Position numbers and translations under genes: made by a program. A stretch of 39,758 nucleotides of DNA from Micrococcales bacterium (GTDB lineage: Bacteria > Actinomycetota > Actinomycetes > Actinomycetales > Microbacteriaceae). The stretch lies in assembly GCA_947489135.1 (NCBI GenBank), contig CANLCU010000005.1, positions 1-39,758 of the forward strand, in the 5' to 3' direction. How positions within the stretch are numbered: position 1 is the first letter of the stretch; the number at the start of each line of letters is the position of its first letter. The notes beneath the pieces were generated by a model. The model had not been told where the DNA came from. It searched no databases and saw nothing but the letters and a program-made list of their open reading frames with translations. This document shows positions 18,301 through 24,711 of this stretch, in pieces.

Positions 18301-19153
18301 AATCAATGTCATACTGTGTGACGGTTGTGCTTGTTGTGCTCATTCCAAAAGAGCGGTTGCCCATTTCAGATTGATCTTTGAACCCTGACTTAGTCGTCCA
18401 GAAATTGTTTGGAAAGTTTTCAGCACTTCCATCTAAAAATACCTTCGTTGCCAAAACATCGCCAACAGCGACCTTAGTTACGTCAACACACATTTCGCCG
18501 CCCACATAAGTGCTTGTTACACCGGCTGGAATAGTGAATGTGGTCCCTGGAACTAGATAGCTAACTTCTGGAGCCTGAGTAGTCTGGCCTGGCTCAGCAA
18601 TAGCTACTGTTTCACCGCCAGATGTTTTCAATGAAGAAGAGAAAGTATATGTACCTGCAGGAAATGTTTGCCCCGCCACAGCCTCGACATAGTATCTTGC
18701 GTTGATGGATCCGCTGTAAGTTGATGGGTCAGCTGGAATTGAAATGCTCTTTGACTGGTAGTTCCAGGACACGCTCTCTCCAGTTCCGAAGAGAACACCG
18801 CTCACGTCAGGGAAGTATGTCGGCACATTAGCTGCACCTATCATTTGATCTGAGCTAGTTATTGGGGTCCCATTAGGAAGGCTGATTCCAAATCCAACAC
18901 TCAGGCTTTGCCCTGCGCGTGGAACAAGGAACTCAGACTGGACCTGGAAGTTTCTTCTTAATTGGAAGGAAGTCAAGCCAGCTGGAATTTGAACGTCCAC
19001 AGCGTCATCAGCTAGGTCGATGGTGAAGTTAGCACCGACGTTTAGGACGTTTCCTGGATCAACATTTGCGGTTACCGCATTAGCCTGAGTTGCACTCAAC
19101 CCCCCAACCAAAAGTGATGTTAGCGCCGCGATGCTAAGTAATTTTTTCAACAT
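15329..19153 (-). CDS. large secreted surface protein with IPT/TIG and bacterial Ig-like domains
   Basis: Signal peptide (LLSIAALTSLLVGGLSATQANA); TIG-like TPTAGAKVTLTGTNLDVVVSAKIG...VDITLTTADGDTVVDTFTY; Ig-like repeats ALSATVAFSPLDAGTAGAITWSSDTPTVCSI. Confidence 0.75.
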   Translation of the reverse strand: MLKKLLSIAALTSLLVGGLSATQANAVTANVDPGNVLNVGANFTIDLADDAVDVQIPAGLTSFQLRRNFQVQSEFLVPRAGQSLSVGFGISLPNGTPITSSDQMIGAANVPTYFPDVSGVLFGTGESVSWNYQSKSISIPADPSTYSGSINARYYVEAVAGQTFPAGTYTFSSSLKTSGGETVAIAEPGQTTQAPEVSYLVPGTTFTIPAGVTSTYVGGEMCVDVTKVAVGDVLATKVFLDGSAENFPNNFWTTKSGFKDQSEMGNRSFGMSTTSTTVTQYDIDWGLAVSTNLYESSLAVGTTHEVAFQLYNQDGVDVSGSCAPAKPAAPTLILSNGSISVSGQFVNGSNGQMLSKCYVYDAAAPSVEIRSVSVSINFMNRSSYTCTFGNLPTSKTYLVKFRDNYGGAFSEYSDASQILIPAGGWTITSTYAGVVEAKKIVKVSDNIIPIEDFSSNPGIVPDGNGGFYIFGSKNNACPPSCTLSELRLRKATATSLDSSFAGTGSVSISSFTPANGFASGVGFYGTNKDKWAIPVNGRNATSFAGETQVIMGNTTTSTVTSKLITAADVTPICEAASTGYAPRASSNMQINVVSAATTDLVLSIICQKTYTIGGTQTILSLPVLVSMNTSTGALTAKATMGTPSAEANNFAVRYSVNTAASGNEPMITAFVTSSLVTQINNPPTANGGTITDHSIVRLDSSLNVISTTTSGWATSGGTIASDPSLSVMVINSGKIFGLTRFGSDYKVVTFGSTGAGTELAVNTSASEIVNPALLVLQGHPTPANETVFPVALSATGKDAAGWIDLTTGALTSGEVLTSTFSSGNGATKFWLRGTDKNSYYIYADSSKPENMTVLKWIDARYVAPVGAVPAVTSKDAKYSKNTPTAGAKVTLTGTNLDVVVSAKIGANAATLGTKSATSLQLTIPTASAAGTVDITLTTADGDTVVDTFTYVGLGVAQTVTVGALAASVTVGDADLALSATVAFSPLDAGTAGAITWSSDTPTVCSIVANKARLLTAGTCTVKATAAASGVLLAGSGTQSTTVSAATVVAAAQTVTLAGPTKVVVDLDGFDVSATASSGLPVLYVSATSSICTVSSVGRVVAASEGTCVITASQAGNANWLPATKELSITVAKTPTTPVTEKGDIKKPLALSKTGTFLNNGDTQLGWNRSKGTLAVKLSVVYVGPVKASVSFKVGSKTYTCTSSFGILKKQSSSKLITLTSPNLCTGKTEKTQLAALKKITTSTVVTVTIVRDMYLPTTYKKIRTKTRILYAKLG

Positions 19154-19390
19154 TGAATGATCTCCTGTTTTGCAGATGGGGTTTTTAAGTTTGAGCTGCG
19201 TCCAATAAATAGACGAGGGGTTTAACTATGACTCCAATACTAGACGATGAGTCCAGAACAAAACCTCAAGAAATCACCCTTGTTCCCATGATTTCCTCAG
19301 GAAACCCCTGTTCTTGAGCCTGGCTATAGATACCGTGATTTATACCTCTATATAGAAGTTCATTTTTGTGGTCTAAGTCCCCTAGAGATC

Positions 19391-19428
19391 AAACAAATAA
19401 ACCCCCAGAAGAGGGGGTTTATTTGTTT
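19391..19428. terminator. intrinsic terminator downstream of the RTX-like gene
   Basis: 16-bp perfect stem AAACAAATAAACCCCC / GGGGGTTTATTTGTTT with a 6-nt loop. Confidence 0.92.
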
Positions 19429-19441
19429 ACTGGGGCTCGGG

Positions 19442-21982
19442 CTAGTCGGTGTTCAGAACACCTGTTGGTCCAAGCTCCAGGTTTTCGGTAGTTATGTAGT
19501 TGTAGAAGTTAAGAGGGACCAACCTCCACTTTCCAGTATCTGGGTTGTGTGAATAGGTGACTCTATTGCCCATCTTGTCAAACATCATGATTGAGAAGGA
19601 GTGCAGACCCTTTTGAGATCCAAGCGGAAGCTTGAGGGTACAGGTCCACACTTCGCTACCAGCTCCATCCTTTGAAGAGAACTTACAAGCAGCTGTGTTC
19701 TGGGCAAAGGTAGTCGGTGAGAATGATCTCAACTCGGCAGACTTAATTCCAGACTCAACATCAACCAGGTTAAGAGTTGCAACTATTGTTTGATCGCTAC
19801 TAGAAGTATTGACCTGAGTCTTGTCCAAGGTGATTGAAGTCATGGTTGGAAGTTCATCGTCACCGTCGCCTACCTGAGTGATGTAGTTCTTGCCAAGATC
19901 TAGCGGTGGTTGGACAGTCCATTCTGAAATGTCATCTACAGACCAAATAGTTTCTGTGTCAGGTTTTCCTTGAACGCTGTACATCTTTCCAGATTTATCA
20001 GTTACAAAGGCAGCTACGCGCCATACTCCTTGCCCTGAATTCTGAGGCAAGGTAATTGCACATCTCCAGACACCATCTGTATCTGTTCCACTTATTTGGG
20101 AAGCAACAATTTTGATGTCCATGTTCTCTACAGCGTTGTGTCGAAGACCACATTGCAAGCTCTTGATTCCAGAGAAGTCATCAGTAAGAGTCATGTCTAG
20201 ATTGAAACTGTCAGGACCAGCTGAAGTGTCTATTTCATTCTTATTGAAAAGAAGATTTGTTATTCTTGGAGACTGGTTATCTCCTGCTCCTGTTTGTTCA
20301 ATCCAGTGCTCAGGATCTTGATCCATAATCTCTGGAAGGTTGCTATGCATCTTTCCAAAAGTTCCCTGGTTAGCAAAACCCATGTTTCCAGCTCGGTCTC
20401 GAGTGTCAATATTTAGTCCCCAACGACCGGTTGATCCACCGAACGGAATAGTCACACTACATGAGTAAATGCCATCGATTGCATCACCTGATATCCGAAC
20501 GGCACGGGTGTAGCCGGTTGAACCTCTTGCTTCCTCAAACATGACGGAACAACCTACGGTGTCAACACCCATTAGCTCATCGGTAACCTGCAGAGTAACG
20601 TCAACAGTTTGGGCAGCTTCAGAAGTATCCACGTAGCCCCTTGAAAGAACAGCTGACTCAATCCAAGGAGCCGCGTTATCAAAACCACAGTATGTAACAG
20701 TGTCGTTGATGTCTTTTTCACAGAGATTACGCTCTAGTGGGGCTGGTTCACCGTTAGCTCCGGCTAGATCATCGGCACCAGGCCCACCAATCATGCCATC
20801 GTTACCTGCTTCACCGAACAGGTCATCGTTGCCTGCTTCTCCTGAAAGCCTGTCATTACCGTCTCCACCGCTTAGGTCATCACTACCTTCGCCACCAAAC
20901 ATGGCGTCATTGCCAGCATCACCTTCAAGGTTGTCATCACCTGAGTTACCGTTTAGATCATCAAGACCTTCGCCACCAGAAACATCGTCATTACCGCCAT
21001 CACCTGAAGCACTGTCGTCACCTTCACCACCAGAGAGATCATCGCTTCCTTCGCCACCGTAAAGGCTGTCATCGCCTTCACCACCGAAAACTTCATCATC
21101 ACCGATACCACCTGTGAGACTGTCATCGCCCCCGTCACCACTTATATCGTCAATGCCATCGCCACCATTGATGTTGTCATCACCTAGCTCACCAGAAATG
21201 TCATCGTTGCCAAGTCCACCTAACAAACTGTCGGTTCCATCGCCACCTAGAAGTGCATCAGTTCCATCGCCACCATTTGCTGTGTCATTACCGATTTCAC
21301 CAAGAAGACTGTCATCACCAGTACCACCGCTTAGGTTGTCATCTCCAGCTCCACCGTAAACTTTGTCGTTTCCAGCATCACCAAGAATTGAATCGACTCC
21401 GTCATTGCCATAAAGTTTGTCAACTCCATCGCCACCCAAGATCTTGTCATTGCCTGTTTCTCCGGAAGCTGTGTCATTACCTAAACCACCGTTTAGTGTG
21501 TCATTACCTGTTCCACCGAACGCTAAATCGTTTCCTGCATCTCCGGTTAGCGAGTCAGTTCCATCGCCACCGCGAAGAGTGTCATTGCCATCTCCACCAA
21601 GAAGTGAATCATTACCGATATCTCCTGAGAGATTGTCTGTGCCAACTTCTCCACGAAGAGAGTCGTTGCCGCCTCCACCAATCAGAGTGTCATTGCCAGT
21701 GCCACCGTAAAGCGTGTCGTTACCTAGTCCACCATCGATGATGTCATTACCCGCAAGACCTTTAATAACATCGTTTCCACCCACACCACAGATGACATCG
21801 TTCTTAGATGTTCCATTTATTGTGTTGTTGCCTGCGGTACCCACGATTGTGCAGATCACACCAGTAGATGTTTTTGTTTTAGTTGCAGCTTCAACAGCGC
21901 TAGCAAAACCAACTGCTAAGAGAATTGCACCAACTGCAATTACTACTCGATTAATTGATTTTGATCCCAAAGTGATGTTCAT
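19442..21982 (-). CDS. secreted RTX-like (hemolysin-type Ca2+-binding) repeat protein with C-terminal beta-sandwich-like domains
   Basis: Sec-type signal sequence; 40 GGxGxDxLx nonapeptides (aa 48-407); then three ~100-aa domains with paired Cys (CSVMFEE..YSCSV, CGLRHN..WRCAI, CKFSS..WTCTL). Confidence 0.88.
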   Translation of the reverse strand: MNITLGSKSINRVVIAVGAILLAVGFASAVEAATKTKTSTGVICTIVGTAGNNTINGTSKNDVICGVGGNDVIKGLAGNDIIDGGLGNDTLYGGTGNDTLIGGGGNDSLRGEVGTDNLSGDIGNDSLLGGDGNDTLRGGDGTDSLTGDAGNDLAFGGTGNDTLNGGLGNDTASGETGNDKILGGDGVDKLYGNDGVDSILGDAGNDKVYGGAGDDNLSGGTGDDSLLGEIGNDTANGGDGTDALLGGDGTDSLLGGLGNDDISGELGDDNINGGDGIDDISGDGGDDSLTGGIGDDEVFGGEGDDSLYGGEGSDDLSGGEGDDSASGDGGNDDVSGGEGLDDLNGNSGDDNLEGDAGNDAMFGGEGSDDLSGGDGNDRLSGEAGNDDLFGEAGNDGMIGGPGADDLAGANGEPAPLERNLCEKDINDTVTYCGFDNAAPWIESAVLSRGYVDTSEAAQTVDVTLQVTDELMGVDTVGCSVMFEEARGSTGYTRAVRISGDAIDGIYSCSVTIPFGGSTGRWGLNIDTRDRAGNMGFANQGTFGKMHSNLPEIMDQDPEHWIEQTGAGDNQSPRITNLLFNKNEIDTSAGPDSFNLDMTLTDDFSGIKSLQCGLRHNAVENMDIKIVASQISGTDTDGVWRCAITLPQNSGQGVWRVAAFVTDKSGKMYSVQGKPDTETIWSVDDISEWTVQPPLDLGKNYITQVGDGDDELPTMTSITLDKTQVNTSSSDQTIVATLNLVDVESGIKSAELRSFSPTTFAQNTAACKFSSKDGAGSEVWTCTLKLPLGSQKGLHSFSIMMFDKMGNRVTYSHNPDTGKWRLVPLNFYNYITTENLELGPTGVLNTD
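20762..21841 (-). repeat. RTX nonapeptide coding array, 40 x 27 bp
   Basis: Reading the translation in nine-residue steps from GTAGNNTIN to GGPGADDLA gives 40 consecutive units with no insertion. Confidence 0.9.
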
Positions 21983-22169
21983 GACTTAGTCCCGACCGTC
22001 GCAAAAGCGACTAATTATTTATTGGAAGACTAGCAGGGATAGAGCGTGCAAAGATGATTTGGTTATTACATTTAGGAAAACATTTGCGGTCTGAAAATGG
22101 ACTAGGTGACTAGAGAAATCACGCCACGAATCAACGTAGCCAGAGATCCGAGAATAGCCAGCCAAGTGA

Positions 22170-22433
22170 TTGCTTTGCTGGTGCGTTATAGGGATAGCTT
22201 TCTTGATATCAGTTGGCCCGTTCCTATCCAAGTACGGTGCATCGGGGCAATTACCTGACATCTCTATCTGGATGTGGGTAGGTATAGCGGTACTTACAAG
22301 TCTTGGATCTTGGTTAGGTGTAACTCTTCAGAAGATTGTTTCACCAGAACTTGCTCGACTAGTAGTGATAGTCATTTGTTTCGTAGGTTCAATAGCAGCC
22401 ATAGTTGATGGTGCACTTGAACTGCAGCTCTAG
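22170..22433 (+). pseudogene. possible C-terminal fragment of a TauE/SafE (TSUP) type permease
   Basis: ISIWMWVGIAVLTSLGSWLGVTLQKIVSPELARLVVIVICFVGSIAAI resembles the last TM pair of TSUP proteins; TTG start directly after an in-frame stop, so no N-terminal part. Confidence 0.35.
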
Positions 22434-22458
22434 ATAACGTTGCGAATAAACTGAAGAC

Positions 22459-22677
22459 ATGGCTACTGACTACGACGCACTGGATGGCGAATGGAAAAGA
22501 ATTGGGCTGTCTGGTCCTGCCAGAAGAACATTAGTTGATGCCAAGTTGTATAGAGTCTCCGATCTTCGAAAGATCACTCTTCAACAGCTAGAAGAACTTC
22601 ACGGCATGGGGAAGTCATCAATAGCCAGAATCAAAGTCATCATGAATGCTAAGAAGATCAAGTTCCGACAAGACTGA
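22459..22677 (+). CDS. small helix-hairpin-helix protein, RNAP alpha-CTD-like
   Basis: GLSGPARRTLVDAKLYRVSDLRKITLQQLEELHGMGKSSIARIKVIM. Confidence 0.7.
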   Translation: MATDYDALDGEWKRIGLSGPARRTLVDAKLYRVSDLRKITLQQLEELHGMGKSSIARIKVIMNAKKIKFRQD

Positions 22678-22700
22678 TGATTCTCCGAAACTAGACAGTG

Positions 22701-23363
22701 CTAATTAGCTCCGTAAAGGCTGTCGAAGTAGTCGTTAACGATTTGTGTCTCAGCAGGTCCTGGTAAGCCATATATCAATTTGGTCTTTGATCCAATCTCT
22801 ACTTCTTCAACTATTGAGAATTTTCCATCCAGTACTTCGAAAACAAGCGTTCTTTGCTCTCCCTCACCGTTTCTACTGGTGGTGAATTTACTTGTCTGTG
22901 GATCAAAAGTTATTTGGATAGGCCCCTCAGCAGAATAGCCAGGCTCGCCGTCAAAATAATAACCCACGTCGGTTCCATTGTTTTCGATAAAGACTGCTGA
23001 CTCACACGCCAAGAGTTGGGACCAATCTAATTCTGACACCTCACCGTTCGGTAAAGCTGAAACCAGGCTGTTCTCACCAGCTTGCTCGAAGGTAAGTCGT
23101 ATTTTCAGCTTTCCCACGTTAGGGCCTGAGATTTCTTCCTCAACAAGACCTCCATAGGATGCTTGACAGCTTGCATCGGAAATCTGATTGAAACTATCCC
23201 AAGCTTCTTCAGGAGTGAGTGCAGGAACAGTAACTGTGGGGGTTGGAGTCTGGGTTGGAGTCTGGGTTGGAGTTACCTGCGGAGTGCCACCGCCAGCGCA
23301 ACCTGTAAGAGCGATTGACAATACTGCTGCTAATCCGAATAACGACGCCTTAGATGAAATCAC
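22701..23363 (-). CDS. putative lipoprotein
   Basis: Signal peptide with lipobox LTGC followed by a Thr/Pro-rich linker VTPTQTPTQTPTPTVTVP. Confidence 0.7.
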   Translation of the reverse strand: MISSKASLFGLAAVLSIALTGCAGGGTPQVTPTQTPTQTPTPTVTVPALTPEEAWDSFNQISDASCQASYGGLVEEEISGPNVGKLKIRLTFEQAGENSLVSALPNGEVSELDWSQLLACESAVFIENNGTDVGYYFDGEPGYSAEGPIQITFDPQTSKFTTSRNGEGEQRTLVFEVLDGKFSIVEEVEIGSKTKLIYGLPGPAETQIVNDYFDSLYGAN

Positions 23364-23510
23364 TTTAATGCTCCTTCATACCTTCGTAGCAAGCTCCAAA
23401 ATATGTGAACTTGTAAATACAATAGCAATCCGAGCCAGTGAGGTGTATTAACTTTTGGGAACAATTTGGTGTCTAAAAACCTGGTAGAGATAAGGGAAAT
23501 TCCCCAGCCT

Positions 23511-23960
23511 TTACTGCCCAAGCTTCTTTACATAGCGAACAAAATCACTTAGATTTGCGATCTTGTCGTAAAGCTTTCTGGCTGTAGTGTTGCTCTCCTT
23601 TGTTATCCAATAAAGTTCTGAACACCCCTGCTTGATAGCCAACTCTTCAACTTTCGCAATAAGAGCTGTTGCAATACCATTCCCTCTTTCACCTTCAGCT
23701 ACATAAAGGTCTTCCAGGTAGCAGTAAAAAGTATCAGACCAAGTAGAGAGTTGATAGTGAAAATGAGCTATTCCAACAACAACGCCATTAGATTCTGCTA
23801 CCAGTCCTTGAATCTGAGGATCAGAGTTCGTTAGGCGATCCCATAAAAGGTCAGTATCCATTTCATTAGGGTAAGCATCGTAGAACTTCAAATAGGAATG
23901 GAATAGCTCTAGCCAAGGTGACTTGTCAGCGTCTTGAATCTGGCGCACTGTAATGCTCAT
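23511..23960 (-). CDS. GNAT family N-acetyltransferase
   Basis: YLEDLYVAEGERGNGIATALIAKVEELA acetyl-CoA binding motif and CSELYWITKESNTTARKLYDK. Confidence 0.9.
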   Translation of the reverse strand: MSITVRQIQDADKSPWLELFHSYLKFYDAYPNEMDTDLLWDRLTNSDPQIQGLVAESNGVVVGIAHFHYQLSTWSDTFYCYLEDLYVAEGERGNGIATALIAKVEELAIKQGCSELYWITKESNTTARKLYDKIANLSDFVRYVKKLGQ

Positions 23961-24124
23961 GCTGTAACTCCAATGACTTCTCTATCTCGCATGGTGTTTA
24001 CTTTACCAACGCCTGAAGTGACTGGGAACTTCGCGTTCCCGGATAGTTCCAGTGTATTGGGGTGGGATGCTAAGAGCCAGACATAATTTGGGTAGTTAGT
24101 TCTTGGCAGAGAATGGCTCAGAGG

Positions 24125-24706
24125 TTAGATACGAGCTGCTTTAGCGGCTCGTGTTTCAAGATGCACCTGTGAACGAAGTTCAGCAGCATATCTTTCACCT
24201 TCAGCTTTCATGGCAGCTGCTTCTCTTTGCGCTATCTGTAGTTTTTCGTTTGCTTCGTTAACGCTGGCTAGGGCAGCGTTAAGTAGTTCGGCGTTACGTC
24301 TAACGGCTTCTAGGCGAGCTTCTTCTATCTTGATTTCTGCTTCTTGAATAAGGCGTTCTGCTTTGCTCTGAGCACTGCTCTTTACTGAATCGGCAGCACC
24401 TTTCGATTCTTCGCGAATCCGAAGAGCATACTGCCCGGCATCAGCAAGCATCTTCTCTGCTTGCTCTTCAGCAAGAGCTAGGGTTTGCTCGAACTGGGCT
24501 CGAAGCGCAACATATCCGTTAGGACCTCCGGTTTTTACCTGAATTTTTAGTTCTAGTATTTCCGCTTTCAGAATTGATATTTCAGATACGGCCCGCTCGT
24601 TATATTTGCTGAGATGCTCGATCTCAATACTCATCTCCTCAATCATGCTGTTAACCTGATTGCGGTTATAGCCGAGAGGGGCGATTGAAAAGTCTTTGCG
24701 GGCCAT
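24125..24706 (-). CDS. DivIVA-like coiled-coil protein
   Basis: N-terminal FSIAPLGYNRNQVNSMIEEM resembles the DivIVA F-x-x-x-x-x-GY(N)xxQV motif, then long Ala/Glu/Lys-rich coiled coil. Confidence 0.65.
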   Translation of the reverse strand: MARKDFSIAPLGYNRNQVNSMIEEMSIEIEHLSKYNERAVSEISILKAEILELKIQVKTGGPNGYVALRAQFEQTLALAEEQAEKMLADAGQYALRIREESKGAADSVKSSAQSKAERLIQEAEIKIEEARLEAVRRNAELLNAALASVNEANEKLQIAQREAAAMKAEGERYAAELRSQVHLETRAAKAARI

Positions 24707-24711
24707 TCTGA

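Noticed and set aside
20762-21841. CRISPR-like 27-bp periodicity
   Set aside because: Units are degenerate, contiguous and translate to RTX nonapeptides; there are no unique spacers or cas genes.
20700-21989. Multiple plus-strand ORFs (20700..21062, 21114..21359, 21253..21741, 21417..21710, 21714..21989) rich in SLPSPP or HRHxC
   Set aside because: They are antisense readings of the 27-bp RTX repeat array; their low-complexity pattern follows from the coding repeats on the other strand.
22019-22261. 80-aa minus-strand ORF
   Set aside because: No recognisable motif; overlaps the TSUP-like fragment and looks non-coding.
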